Assembly: GCA_964617645.1 (NCBI GenBank)
Contig: CAZTYE010000012.1
Coordinates: 1-64,000 of the forward strand
Length of the DNA stretch: 64,000 nt
Origin: JADJGC01 sp964617645
Lineage (GTDB): Bacteria > Zixibacteria > MSB-5A5 > CAIYYT01
Reading direction: 5' to 3'
Shown here: piece by piece, positions 27,132-36,975 of the stretch
Position numbering within the stretch: position 1 is the first letter of the stretch
Layout of the letters: every line of letters begins with the position of its first letter
Notes under the pieces: model-generated
Databases searched by the model: none
What the model was told of the DNA's origin: nothing
Seen by the model: only the letters and a program-made list of their open reading frames with translations
Position numbers and translations under genes: made by a program

Positions 27132-29165
27132 TTACCCGCGCTTGAGTTTGAGTCGGTCTCCGACTTTGACTTTCTTGCTGTTGAGACCGTTGAGGCTGAC
27201 GATCTCTTCGACCGACATGCCGACGGCCTTAGCGATGTCCCAAAGCGTGTCGCCGGCCTTCACGACGTAAACGAAGAGACTCGTCGACTTCTTGCCGGTG
27301 CTCGCCGGCGTTTGCTGCTTCTGCACGGCCGGGACGTTGATCAACTGACCGACGCGCAAGTGGTCGATCGTATTGAGTCCGTTGATCGACGCCAACTCGC
27401 TCACACTGGTGCCGTACTTGCGCGCTATCTTGTCGAGCGTGTCGCCTTTGCGAACTTTGTAGCTCATGATCTTGTTGCCGGCCGGCTTGGATGCGTGCGT
27501 CTGCGTTTCAGCCCGAACTTTGATCTTCTGCCCGACCTGCAACTCAGCATAAGGGCCGAGTCCGTTTAGACGACGAAGCTCGTTGACCGTCGTGCCGTTG
27601 CGGTCGGCGATTTCCCAGAGATTGTCGCCCTTCTTGACAGTGTAGATCTCGCCGGTCGCTGCGGTCGACTTCTTGGTGGATGACTTGGCCTTCGGCGTCG
27701 TGCGCGCCAGCTCGGGATTTCGGATCGGTACCATCAGCGTGCGGCCGGCGATCAACTTCGATTTCGTGCTCATATTGTTGGCCGCGGCCAGCGATTTCGA
27801 CGAGATACCGTATTTCTTGGCGATCGATGCCATTGTCTCGCCGCGCCGGATAGTGTGCTTCTCCATGCCGGAGACCTTGGGTTCTTCAAAGGAACTGTAG
27901 GCCGCCCAAAACACGCTTTGCGAATTAACAGGGATACGGAGGCGGTAGGCGCCAACTCCCGGTGGCGTTATGTTGCGCAGCAACTCGGGATTAAGCTGCA
28001 GCAGATACTCATGCGTCGTCCCGAGTGAGCGGGCGACGTCGCGAAGGTCAACGGCGCGGTCGATGGTCACGGTCTCGAAATCCAGCGGGTCTTCATAGTA
28101 TGATTGGAACCCGTATTTTTCCGGGTTCTTGCCAATAATCAGTGCCGCTAAGAACAGCGGCACGTAATCCTTGGTTTCACGCGCCAGCGAGCGGAAGCGA
28201 AAATAGTCGGTTGTGCCTTCGCGCTTGATCGCCCGGTCGATGCGGCCCTCGCCGGCGTTGTAGGCCGCCAGCGCCAAGTACCAGTCGTTGTAGCGATTGT
28301 AAAGGAATGTCAGATAACGGGCCGCCGCACGGGTGGACTTTTCGAAGTCGCGGCGTTCGTCATACCACCAATTACGATAAAGTCCGTACTGCTTACCAGT
28401 TCCGCTAATAAACTGCCATGGGCCTACGGCCGCCGCCCAGGAATAGGCATTGGTCTTGTAGCCCGATTCGATGAGCGGCAAGTAGATCAAGTCCTGCGGA
28501 AGGCCTTCTTCGAGGAGGATGCGGCTCATCAGCGCGGTGTAGCGCCCCGACCTAGTCAGCGCCGATTGGAAGAAATCCCGCGCCATCGTCTGGAAGTAGA
28601 CAATGCAATTCTCTACCTTGCTATTCACTACTACCGGGATGTCGAAAACAACCGCCTTGTCGACGTCGGTTATTACCTTGTCGTGACGGAGCTTGGAAAA
28701 GTCATCGATTTCCAGAAACCGGTCGACAAAGGCGGAACTGGAGGTCTCGCCGGGAATTGTTGCAAGATAAAGCAGTGTAAGCTTGTATTCCGAGCGAATG
28801 TCACCAAGGAGCTCTTCGTAGCGACGGCTAACGTCGGAGTCTGCCGCCGGGTCGATATCCAGATCGGAGAGGATCGATATGGCACGTTCGAAGTTGTACT
28901 GCGCTTCTTGCCACTTTTCTTGCTGATTTGCCTGAATTCCATACTGGTAGTATTCTTCGGCCAAGGATAACTCGTCGATGATTTGCATCATCGCGTTATC
29001 CGGAATGACCAGCGACGTATCGGCAGCGACCGGCTGCTCGTCGCTAACTTGAGTTTCAACCGGAGTCACGCTGGCAAGAGTTGTCCCCTGACGGACAGCA
29101 GAAGAGCAGCCCGCGAGCATTGCCGCAAGCAGCGCCGCGGCCAGCAAAAGGATTAGCTTAGGCAT
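27132..29165 (-). CDS. LysM-containing lytic murein transglycosylase (MltD-like lipoprotein)
   Basis: 677 residues from ATG 29165; the 20 in-frame upstream residues do not belong to the signal peptide. The lipoprotein signal ends LLAAMLAGC with the lipid-bearing Cys at residue 20. An SLT domain (about 205-350) has the catalytic-Glu motif LPLIESGYKTNAYSWAAAVG and LALAAYNAGEGRI. A degenerate LysM-like segment then precedes four clear LysM repeats (starts HTIRRGETM, YTVKKGDNL, YKVRKGDTL, YVVKAGDTL). It would cleave peptidoglycan glycan strands from the outer-membrane side. Confidence 0.93.
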   Translation of the reverse strand: MPKLILLLAAALLAAMLAGCSSAVRQGTTLASVTPVETQVSDEQPVAADTSLVIPDNAMMQIIDELSLAEEYYQYGIQANQQEKWQEAQYNFERAISILSDLDIDPAADSDVSRRYEELLGDIRSEYKLTLLYLATIPGETSSSAFVDRFLEIDDFSKLRHDKVITDVDKAVVFDIPVVVNSKVENCIVYFQTMARDFFQSALTRSGRYTALMSRILLEEGLPQDLIYLPLIESGYKTNAYSWAAAVGPWQFISGTGKQYGLYRNWWYDERRDFEKSTRAAARYLTFLYNRYNDWYLALAAYNAGEGRIDRAIKREGTTDYFRFRSLARETKDYVPLFLAALIIGKNPEKYGFQSYYEDPLDFETVTIDRAVDLRDVARSLGTTHEYLLQLNPELLRNITPPGVGAYRLRIPVNSQSVFWAAYSSFEEPKVSGMEKHTIRRGETMASIAKKYGISSKSLAAANNMSTKSKLIAGRTLMVPIRNPELARTTPKAKSSTKKSTAATGEIYTVKKGDNLWEIADRNGTTVNELRRLNGLGPYAELQVGQKIKVRAETQTHASKPAGNKIMSYKVRKGDTLDKIARKYGTSVSELASINGLNTIDHLRVGQLINVPAVQKQQTPASTGKKSTSLFVYVVKAGDTLWDIAKAVGMSVEEIVSLNGLNSKKVKVGDRLKLKRG

Positions 29166-29218
29166 GGTGCATTTCCCTCCCGCCGTAGTGGACAACGTAA
29201 ACCGTTGCATGATATGCA

Positions 29219-30175
29219 TTAGCACAATTTGGTGTCAAGTTTTAATTTCTCGATTTCCCGCCAGAGAACTTCGCGCGCCGCAGCATCGTTTAGATCGACT
29301 TGTACGGCGGTGACCTGATGGCGGAACCAAGTCAATTGCCGCTTGGCGTAGTTGCGCGTCCGCTGCTTGATCAAATCGATACAGCGATCGCAGTCGGTTG
29401 CACCGGACAGGTAATCGAGCACCTCGCGATAGCCAACGGTCCGGCGTAAAACGGGGGATTGCCCGAAGCCTTCGGCGACCAGCGCCTCGACTTCAGCTAT
29501 CAGGCCATCCCTTATCATGTTATCGACGCGGGAATTGATAATTTGATACAGATTTTCCCGCGAACGGGTTAGCAAAAACACGGCGAATTCAAAGCGTTTC
29601 TGGGGGTATTTCCCACTACTTGCCAGCTCTGACTTACCGCGGCCGGTAAGCCGATGAATCTCCAGCGCTCGGATGAGCCGCGAACGATTACGTTCACGCA
29701 GCGCTGCAGCCGTTTGTGGATCAACGGCTTGCAAGCGATTCTGAAGCTCCTCAGTTGAGAGCCCGTTGAGTTTCGCCCGAAATTCAATGTCCGGATCCGG
29801 TGTTTCAAAGAGACCTGCCATCAAGGCGCGCAGGTAGAGACCGGTTCCGCCGACAATGACCGGAATCCGCTTTGCAGCAAGTATTCCGTCCATCGCGCGC
29901 TCGGCGTCGACGCGATACTTGGCGGCAGAGTACACACAATCCGGTTCTACAAGATCGATCAAGTGGTACGGCCGACCTGCCAACTCGACGGCGGTTGGCT
30001 TGGCGGTGCCGATGTTCATCCGCTTGTATATCTGCCGAGAGTCGCAGGAGACGATTTCCAGGTTGAAACGGTCGGCCAGATCGAGCGAGATTGCTGTCTT
30101 GCCGACGGCCGTAGGGCCGACGATGACCGGGATAAGCGGCCTAACCAAGGCGACCGAATTTGAGATCGAGTTCAT
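29219..30175 (-). CDS. miaA: tRNA dimethylallyltransferase MiaA
   Basis: MiaA prenylates A37 of tRNAs reading UNN codons using dimethylallyl diphosphate. 318 residues, with P-loop IVGPTAVGKTAISLDLA, SCDSRQIYKRMNIGTAKP and IPVIVGGTGLYLRALMAGLF, plus the C-terminal RRTVGYREVLDYL and RNYAKRQLTWFR motifs. ATG 30175 overlaps the 3' end of mutL by 35 bases, the widespread mutL-miaA pairing. Confidence 0.95.
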   Translation of the reverse strand: MNSISNSVALVRPLIPVIVGPTAVGKTAISLDLADRFNLEIVSCDSRQIYKRMNIGTAKPTAVELAGRPYHLIDLVEPDCVYSAAKYRVDAERAMDGILAAKRIPVIVGGTGLYLRALMAGLFETPDPDIEFRAKLNGLSTEELQNRLQAVDPQTAAALRERNRSRLIRALEIHRLTGRGKSELASSGKYPQKRFEFAVFLLTRSRENLYQIINSRVDNMIRDGLIAEVEALVAEGFGQSPVLRRTVGYREVLDYLSGATDCDRCIDLIKQRTRNYAKRQLTWFRHQVTAVQVDLNDAAAREVLWREIEKLKLDTKLC

Positions 30176-31976
30176 GTTTCGAGAGTCGAATCATGGTTGG
30201 CCGGCCATGCGGGCAGACGTAGGGATTTTCGGCAATCATCAAGTTATCGAAGAGCGCGCGCATGGCGGCATCCGTCAAGCGATCGCCCGCCATGACGGCG
30301 CCGCGACAAGCGAAAGAAGCCGCCTTTTTGTGAAAACGCTTCTGTTCGTCGCCTTTGAGTTCAGAGAAGTCTTCGAGAAGTTCGCGAAAGAGTTTTTCGG
30401 GATTTTTGCCGCCCAGAACTGCCGGCACGGATTCGAGTTGAATCTGCCGGGGACCGAATTCCGCAACGGAAAACCCCAAGGCCAACAGCGATTCACGCTC
30501 GCGTTGGAAAACGAACAGGTCGGTAGGTTCGAGATGGATCGGAATGGGAAAGAGCAGTTGCTGGCTGGAGATGGTGTGAAGTTGAAAGGCGCGCAGCGCG
30601 AGTTCGTACAGCACGCGCTCGTGGGCGGCGTGTTGATCGATGATCATCAGCCCGTCGCCGGTGATCGCGACGATGTAAAGCAACCCCAATTGCTGGAAGC
30701 GAGTTTCCCCGCGCGGCAACTCCGGCCGGCGTTCGATGGTAAGCGGCGCCAGTGCGACCACCGGCTCACCTTTGTGGCTTGGCGATTGAGTTGTCGCCGC
30801 AGACTCCGCGGAATCGGATTCCGGCGCTGAAAACAAAGCCGCCAACGACTCTTGCGCCTTGATTGGGTCGTGCGAGTGCTTTGAAAAAAAGCCCTCGATT
30901 GATTGCCGGGCATTCGCCGTCGGGTTGTAGCCCGAAAAGTCTTCACCGCGCCGCCGCGACGGATGGCCAAAGCCCGGCACGAGATCCCCGCCCAGTAGCG
31001 ATTCGCGCACCAGCGAGTAAATCATGTGAAAGATGGTTCGTTCGTCGGCGAAACGGACCTCGGACTTGGCCGGGTGCACGTTGACATCCACGAGCCCGGG
31101 GTCGATGGTCACGAAGACCGCGCCTTGCGGATAGAGTCCGCCGGAGAGAAATTCGCCGTAGGCGGACGTAATCGCCGCGAAGAGCGATTTGGATTCGATG
31201 CGGCGATCGTTGACCAGAATCATGATCCGTGAGCGATTGCGGCGGCAGGCCTCCGGCTTGGACAGATAGATCGCAACGTGGACTTGGTCTGAGCCGCGCT
31301 CGCCGCGGACGAATTTGTCGGCCAAGTCCTGCCCGAACATTTGCTGCGCCCGCGTGATGCGGTCCGGCGCCGCCGCCAAATCGACAAGCCTTTGGTTGTC
31401 CGAGTCAAGCGTAAAGGCGCAGGCGTGATTGCCGACCGCGAGCGACTCGACAACCTCGATGACGCGGCGGACTTCGGACGAGATCGAGCGGAGGAATTTT
31501 CGCCTCGCCGGTGTGTTGAAAAACAAATTCCGCACGGTGATCGTGGTACCGAAGTCGCAGCCGACCTCGGAAGCGTCGGTGACTTCCCCGCCGGATATCT
31601 CCAGCCGAAACCCCGATGAACGGTCGCCCGGGCGCGACTTGATTGAGCAATGCGAAACCGAGGTAATCGAAGGCAGCGCTTCGCCGCGAAAGCCGAAGGA
31701 GCGGATATTGAAGAGGTCTTCCGGAGTCGCCAGCTTGCTCGTAGCGTGCCGGCAAATCGCAAGCCGGAGATCTTCGTCGGTCATACCGCCGCCGTTGTCG
31801 TTGATTTCGATCAGATCGAGACCGCCGCCTTCAATCGCGACGCGGATTCGCGTCGAACCGGCATCGAGCGAGTTCTCGACCAGTTCTTTCACGACCGAGG
31901 CCGGTCGTTCGATAACTTCCCCGGCGGCGATCTTATCGATCAAAACATCGGGGAGCAGCTTAATGCGGGACGCCAT
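30141..31976 (-). CDS. mutL: DNA mismatch repair endonuclease MutL
   Basis: 611 residues from ATG 31976. GHKL ATPase motifs: AAGEVIERPASVVKELVENS, DNGGGM and GFRGEAL. The C-terminal domain has the metal-binding endonuclease motif DQHAAHERVLYE, ACRGAV and CPHGRP, so this MutL should nick DNA itself and a MutH is not expected. A variable linker (about 335-430) joins the halves. The gene overlaps mutS by 17 bases. Confidence 0.95.
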   Translation of the reverse strand: MASRIKLLPDVLIDKIAAGEVIERPASVVKELVENSLDAGSTRIRVAIEGGGLDLIEINDNGGGMTDEDLRLAICRHATSKLATPEDLFNIRSFGFRGEALPSITSVSHCSIKSRPGDRSSGFRLEISGGEVTDASEVGCDFGTTITVRNLFFNTPARRKFLRSISSEVRRVIEVVESLAVGNHACAFTLDSDNQRLVDLAAAPDRITRAQQMFGQDLADKFVRGERGSDQVHVAIYLSKPEACRRNRSRIMILVNDRRIESKSLFAAITSAYGEFLSGGLYPQGAVFVTIDPGLVDVNVHPAKSEVRFADERTIFHMIYSLVRESLLGGDLVPGFGHPSRRRGEDFSGYNPTANARQSIEGFFSKHSHDPIKAQESLAALFSAPESDSAESAATTQSPSHKGEPVVALAPLTIERRPELPRGETRFQQLGLLYIVAITGDGLMIIDQHAAHERVLYELALRAFQLHTISSQQLLFPIPIHLEPTDLFVFQRERESLLALGFSVAEFGPRQIQLESVPAVLGGKNPEKLFRELLEDFSELKGDEQKRFHKKAASFACRGAVMAGDRLTDAAMRALFDNLMIAENPYVCPHGRPTMIRLSKHELDLKFGRLG

Positions 31977-34569
31977 TTTCCTTTTCCGCCAGAGCTTTGA
32001 GTTCGGCCAATAGATTGAGCGCCGCAATCGGCGTCAGCGAGTCGAGGTCGATTTCGCGCAGCTTTTCGAGCGACTGGTGTTCGCGCCGGTCAAAAAGCGG
32101 CAGTTGATCGGGATTGACGAAACGCGCACGGCTGCGACCTTTGAGCGGGGCGAATTTCCCGGCTTCAAGCTCCTCGAGGATTTGTTTGGCGCGGCCCGTG
32201 AGCGCTTTGGGAATTCCCGCCAGCTTGGCAACTTCGATTCCGAACGAGTCGTCGCAACCGCCCGGGACGACTTTGCGCAGAAAGATGATCTTGTCGCGAT
32301 GCCGCCGCACTTGCACCTGATAATTGCGAATGCGCGGACAGAGACTGGCCAGCTCGGTAAGTTCGTGATAGTGCGTGGCAAAAATCGTGCGCGATTGAAG
32401 CGCCGTGTCGTTGTGCAGTTGTTCGCAAAGCGCCCAGGCGATGGCGAGGCCGTCGTAGGTGGAAGTGCCGCGACCGACTTCGTCGAGCAGAATCAAACTC
32501 TGCGGCGTCGCGTTGTTGAGAATCCGCGCCGTCTCGTTCATCTCCACAAGAAAGGTCGATTCGCCCATCGTCAGACGGTCGGAGGCGCCAACGCGGGTGA
32601 AAACGCGATCGGCGATGCCGATGGTAGCTTCGCGCGCCGGCACGAATCCGCCGGCCTGCGCCATGATGACGATCAGCCCGACTTGACGCAGATAGGTTGA
32701 CTTGCCGGCCATGTTCGGCCCGGTGAGAAGCTGAATTTGTTCGCCCGCGGTTTCCAGATGCGTGTCGTTGCCGACAAAGTCGCCGCGCGGGAGAATGCGC
32801 TCGATCACCGGATGGCGCCCCTCGACGACTTTCAAAACCGGTTCGGTAACGATTCGCGGCCGGACGTAACTAAACTGCCGCGCGGCGACCGCGAATGAAA
32901 TCAGGCAGTCGAGTTCGCCGATGATCGCGCCGGCGAGAGAGATCTGCTCCACCGATGCAGCGATAGCGTCGCGCAGATGCAGAAAGAGCGATTCCTCGAG
33001 ACGGTTGATTTTCTCTTCGGCCGCAAGAACCAATTCTTCGCGCTGCTTAAGCTCGTCGGTAATGAAGCGCTCGGCATTGACAAGCGTCTGCTTACGAACG
33101 AAATGCGGCGGCACATTGCCGAGATGCGCTTTCGTGACTTCGATGTAGTAGCCGAAGACGGAAGTGTATCCGACTCTCAGCGATGAGATTCCCGTTTCGC
33201 CGCGCAGCCGATCCTGCAGGGTGGCGATGTAGTCGACGGCGTCCTTAATCGAGGCTTTCAGTTGATCGAGTTCGTCGGAAAAACCTGCGCGAATCATGCC
33301 GCCGGAGTTGGTGAGCAACGGCGGCTCTTCGACGATGGCGCCGGAGATACGATCAGCAAGCGCCTGCAGGTCGGGCAAGTCGCGGCCCATTTGCAGATTC
33401 TGCGGCACATCAGAACCAAGCAACGCTTCGCGGATCGCCGGTAACTTAGTCAGACTGTTACGCAACTGAATAATGTCGCGCGGCCCGGCCTTGCGGTTGC
33501 CCAGTTTGCCGGCAAGGCGTTCGAGGTCGGCAAACTCCGAGAGCAACTTGATTAGTAGCTCGCGCAGATCGTCATCTTTGACAAACCGTTCGACGGCTTG
33601 ATGACGAGCGGTAATCTTTTCAACATTTTTGAGCGGCGCGCCGAGCCAGCGGGCGAGGGTCCGCTTGCCCATTCCGGTGCGACAGAAATCGAGCAGCCCC
33701 AGCAGGCAATGTTCCTTGCGATCCGATGACGACGATTGAAGCAATTCGAGATTGCGAATCGAGGCGGCATCAAGGTAGACGTGATCGGAGTCGGCAGCGC
33801 GACGCGGGGCCTGAAGGTGCAATGGCGCTGCGAATTTGAGTTGCTCGATATACGAAAGCAGCGCGCCCAGAGCGCTGGTTGCCAGCGGTATTTCCGTCAA
33901 CTCGAATGCGTCAAGCGAGGCGATCTGATAATAGTCGCGGACCTTGATTGCGGCAGTATCGGATTGGAAACGCCAGCTCTCGATTTTCGAGGTTGGGGTC
34001 GACAGACGCCGCAGGGCCTCAATCGCGATTTCGTCATCATCGCCGGTCAAAATTTCCGCGGGCCGAAGGGACTCGACGCGATCGGCAGTTTGGGAAACCA
34101 GTCCTTGATCAACGAGCACTCGACCGGTGGCGATGTCGGCCGCCGCCAATCCGAGTTGGCCGCTGTCGTCGGCCGTGACGGCGATCAAGAGGCTCTCATG
34201 GTCGACAGCGAGCGCGCTGTCCACAGTCACGGTTCCCGGCGTGATGATCTCAATCACTTCTCGTTTTACGAGACCCTTGGCCAGTTTCGGATCCTCGACC
34301 TGCTCGCAGATGGCGACCTTCTGTCCGGCGCGAATCAACTGGGCGAGATAGCGTTCGGCGGCATGATACGGCACGCCGGCGAGCGGCAGACGGGTAGAAG
34401 CCCCGTGCGAACGCGAAGTTAGCGCGATGCCCAGAATCGGCGCGGCGATTTCGGCGTCGCGGCCAAACATCTCGTAGAAGTCGCCCATGCGAAAGAAGAC
34501 GATCTTGTCGGGATGCTGCTTTTTGACGGCGTTGTATTGCTCAAGCAGCGGCGTGAGTTTGTCGGTCAT
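31960..34569 (-). CDS. mutS: DNA mismatch repair protein MutS
   Basis: 869 residues, the usual length. The mismatch-recognition Phe-x-Glu is in FFRMGDFYEMFG near residue 39; clamp and lever domains are followed by the ATPase with Walker A LTGPNMAGKSTYLRQVG, LLDEVGRGTSTYDGLAIAWA and the FATHYHEL switch. ATG 34569 abuts the stop of the SPOR gene upstream. Works with MutL encoded next. Confidence 0.97.
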   Translation of the reverse strand: MTDKLTPLLEQYNAVKKQHPDKIVFFRMGDFYEMFGRDAEIAAPILGIALTSRSHGASTRLPLAGVPYHAAERYLAQLIRAGQKVAICEQVEDPKLAKGLVKREVIEIITPGTVTVDSALAVDHESLLIAVTADDSGQLGLAAADIATGRVLVDQGLVSQTADRVESLRPAEILTGDDDEIAIEALRRLSTPTSKIESWRFQSDTAAIKVRDYYQIASLDAFELTEIPLATSALGALLSYIEQLKFAAPLHLQAPRRAADSDHVYLDAASIRNLELLQSSSSDRKEHCLLGLLDFCRTGMGKRTLARWLGAPLKNVEKITARHQAVERFVKDDDLRELLIKLLSEFADLERLAGKLGNRKAGPRDIIQLRNSLTKLPAIREALLGSDVPQNLQMGRDLPDLQALADRISGAIVEEPPLLTNSGGMIRAGFSDELDQLKASIKDAVDYIATLQDRLRGETGISSLRVGYTSVFGYYIEVTKAHLGNVPPHFVRKQTLVNAERFITDELKQREELVLAAEEKINRLEESLFLHLRDAIAASVEQISLAGAIIGELDCLISFAVAARQFSYVRPRIVTEPVLKVVEGRHPVIERILPRGDFVGNDTHLETAGEQIQLLTGPNMAGKSTYLRQVGLIVIMAQAGGFVPAREATIGIADRVFTRVGASDRLTMGESTFLVEMNETARILNNATPQSLILLDEVGRGTSTYDGLAIAWALCEQLHNDTALQSRTIFATHYHELTELASLCPRIRNYQVQVRRHRDKIIFLRKVVPGGCDDSFGIEVAKLAGIPKALTGRAKQILEELEAGKFAPLKGRSRARFVNPDQLPLFDRREHQSLEKLREIDLDSLTPIAALNLLAELKALAEKENGVPH

Positions 34570-35631
34570 CTATAACGATACGACGATGGCAGGGGTACTA
34601 ATTTGGCGCTGAAGTCGCGACTGGAGCCGGCTCGCGGCCTTGGGCGATGAGTAGCGACCAACGTCGACGGCGAACTCGCCGCCGTCGTGCGTCGAGACAG
34701 TTGCGGTATAACCCTGCGCAAGCAGTGATTGACAAAGTCGAGCCGCCGCGGAGTGATCGGTGAAGATTCCCAGGCGCACGGCGAAATAGCCGCCCGAGCG
34801 AACCGCCGGCGCCGCGGCGAATGCGACAGTGACGACTTTAGCTTCCGGCCAATCCGTCGCCGTCGCAGTGTGCGATTCGAGCAGCTTAGACATTTGCGGC
34901 GCGGTTGCTTGAGCCAGAACCGCGAGCTGTTCGGCAGCGGAGTTTTGATCGAGAGCCACGAGACAATCCTGCAATCGGATAAGCGCTTGCGCCTGCAGTG
35001 GATGATCCGGAACTCGCGCGACGCGAGCGAAGCACTCCGAGGCAGACTCGGTGCGGCCGCGTTGATACTCAATTTCGCCGAGCAAGAGCATCGAGCGAGC
35101 ATTGATGGCGGGGTCAGATGATTGTTTGAGCACAGATCTGAGATCGCGCTCGGCAGCGCGCAGATCGGACAGTTCGCGATGCAGAACAGCACGCCAATAG
35201 CGCAGAGCGGCCGGTTTCATTGAGCGGCGCCAATTTCGCTCGAGTATCCGCAAAGAAACAGGGGCTTCGTCACTTGCCGTGCCGTACTGTGCAATTCGCA
35301 GCAGAAGCTGATCAATCAGAAGCGGGTCATCAGTGCGATTCAGAAGTTCCGTCATGCGCCGCGCGGCGGCCGCTGCGTCAGCGCAAAGTAAGATATTCAG
35401 GAATTCCCAGCGGCAATGTTCGGCGGTGAAAGCCGCATCGACCAAGAACTCGCCGGCGGTAGCAAGGTCGCCGCAGTCGATCGCGAGTTGCGCGCTGTCG
35501 AGTTTCGCGTCTCCGGCATACAGAGAAACGCAGCCGGGGCCGAAGAACCAGACCGCGAGGAGCGCACTAACGACGCTGCTTGGCGCTTTCAGTCTGGAAA
35601 TAGAGGTTTTCGAGTATCTCAAACGCTTCAT
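34570..35631 (-). CDS. SPOR-domain tetratricopeptide-like envelope protein
   Basis: 353 residues from ATG 35631; a longer frame to 35817 lies entirely within the upstream gene and looks non-coding. A hydrophobic N-terminal segment (SVVSALLAVWFFGPGC) acts as signal or anchor. The middle is helical and TPR-like (about 50-250). The last ~75 residues form a SPOR domain, GGYFAVRLGIFTDHSAAARL ... VDVGRYSSPKAASRLQ, which binds denuded glycan strands of septal peptidoglycan. The start overlaps the LapB-like gene by 65 bases, so the exact start is uncertain. Confidence 0.72.
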   Translation of the reverse strand: MKRLRYSKTSISRLKAPSSVVSALLAVWFFGPGCVSLYAGDAKLDSAQLAIDCGDLATAGEFLVDAAFTAEHCRWEFLNILLCADAAAAARRMTELLNRTDDPLLIDQLLLRIAQYGTASDEAPVSLRILERNWRRSMKPAALRYWRAVLHRELSDLRAAERDLRSVLKQSSDPAINARSMLLLGEIEYQRGRTESASECFARVARVPDHPLQAQALIRLQDCLVALDQNSAAEQLAVLAQATAPQMSKLLESHTATATDWPEAKVVTVAFAAAPAVRSGGYFAVRLGIFTDHSAAARLCQSLLAQGYTATVSTHDGGEFAVDVGRYSSPKAASRLQSRLQRQISTPAIVVSL

Positions 35632-36637
35632 TGACGCGTCCCTGTTCGCGGTAGATGCGCGCCAGCCCCAGGTGCGCGGGGACAAATCCCGAATTGCTGT
35701 TGATGATTTGACGATAGATATCGAGCGCCTGCGCGCGATCGCCCTTCTTTTCGTGAAGCTCGGCCAGCGCCATGCCGGCGGCGACGTTATTGGGATCGCG
35801 CTCGAGGATGCTTTCATAGATGCCGCTGATCATGTTGAACTGTCCGAGATCGAACAGGCTGCGGCGCAGACGGTCGAAAACCTGATTGGCTTCGGTCGAG
35901 GATTTCTCGATGAAGTTCATCCAGGCCTTGATCGCGTCTTCGTTGCGCTCCTCGGTGATATACGAGTCGCCGACCTTGACCCAGATCTCGTGTCGCGTGT
36001 TGTCGAGATGATAAGCCGTCTTGTAAAGCGTACGCGCCTTGCGCCCTTTGCCGGCCTGTCCCAGTTGGTCGGCGAGCCGGATTTTGACATCGGCAAGGCG
36101 CGCGCGGAAGCGCTCTTGATCCTTGCGAAACAACCGTTCGGCAACATCCTCGGCCTCACTCCACTTTTCCATTTTGACCAAGAGATCGAGCAGGCGGGAT
36201 CCGGACTTGAGATTGGTGGCGTCTTTGTCGAATTCGCGCAGCAACATCGAACTCGCTTTGTCGAATTGTCCGTCGGCGATGTAGTCATCGATCATGTGAT
36301 GCTGCACGGCGGCGCGTTGAAACGGTGTGATGTCGGCGCGCATCAGCAAGTCGGCATGAAGCTGTAGCGCCTGCTTGGGTTTGCCGCGATCGGCCAGGAT
36401 GCGCCCGAGACGAATGTAGGCGTCGATGTTGCGGGTATCTTGCGCGACAACGTCCTTCAACTTGTGGAACGCCGCAACTTGATCGCCTTCAAGCAACGAC
36501 TGCAGCGCGGAGATATATAGACTGGAGTCTTTCTCGGCAGCGCGTTTTCGCCGACGAATCTGGACGGTAAACAGCCCAATCAGCAGCAGCACGAGCGCGA
36601 CGCCGAGAATGTAGTATGCCATATTTAAGTCGAACAT
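35567..36637 (-). CDS. LapB-like TPR membrane protein
   Basis: 356 residues with an N-terminal transmembrane helix (about 7-26, YYILGVALVLLLIGLF), basic stop RRRKR, then repeated helix pairs across about 38-350. The topology and the adjacent LapA-like gene match LapB (YciM), which in E. coli controls LpxC turnover and LPS assembly. The E. coli protein ends in a rubredoxin-like zinc domain; here the C-terminus stops after the TPRs (NLYFQTESAKQRR) with no cysteine pair, so the regulatory mode may differ. Confidence 0.8.
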   Translation of the reverse strand: MFDLNMAYYILGVALVLLLIGLFTVQIRRRKRAAEKDSSLYISALQSLLEGDQVAAFHKLKDVVAQDTRNIDAYIRLGRILADRGKPKQALQLHADLLMRADITPFQRAAVQHHMIDDYIADGQFDKASSMLLREFDKDATNLKSGSRLLDLLVKMEKWSEAEDVAERLFRKDQERFRARLADVKIRLADQLGQAGKGRKARTLYKTAYHLDNTRHEIWVKVGDSYITEERNEDAIKAWMNFIEKSSTEANQVFDRLRRSLFDLGQFNMISGIYESILERDPNNVAAGMALAELHEKKGDRAQALDIYRQIINSNSGFVPAHLGLARIYREQGRVNEAFEILENLYFQTESAKQRR

Positions 36638-36640
36638 AAT

Positions 36641-36955
36641 CTAAATGGAATCAATCTGGTCGATTTGGCGATTACGCAACGAAGTGATTTCCGCTTCCAG
36701 CCGCTTGATCAACCGCTTGTTGGCCGTGGATTCACTGGAGATGCGGAAGAAATAAGTTACGGCCAATACAAAGCTGGCGATCATTCCGGCGCCGAACGCG
36801 ACCAACAGCACCCCCCAGAGCGGGGCATCGAGGTGTCGATAGTGAATCATCATTAGATCGAACGCGATATCCACCCGCTGCGCCGAATTGGCGATGAAGA
36901 AGGCGATCGCCACGATCAGGAAGATAATCATCAAGAACATTCTGACGGCCCACAT
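36641..36955 (-). CDS. LapA-domain (DUF1049) inner-membrane protein
   Basis: 104 residues with two transmembrane helices (about 5-24 and 44-68) separated by FDLMMIHYRHLDAPLWGVLL and followed by a coiled-coil-like cytoplasmic tail. This is the LapA (YciS) pattern. It lies three bases upstream of the LapB-like gene, the same order as in E. coli, supporting a role in envelope/LPS assembly. Confidence 0.85.
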   Translation of the reverse strand: MWAVRMFLMIIFLIVAIAFFIANSAQRVDIAFDLMMIHYRHLDAPLWGVLLVAFGAGMIASFVLAVTYFFRISSESTANKRLIKRLEAEITSLRNRQIDQIDSI

Positions 36956-36975
36956 GGCTGTTCTCCCGCTCTCGC

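Noticed and set aside
35632..35817. N-terminal extension of the SPOR gene
   Set aside because: It lies wholly inside the LapB-like gene in another frame, with a basic, low-complexity composition.
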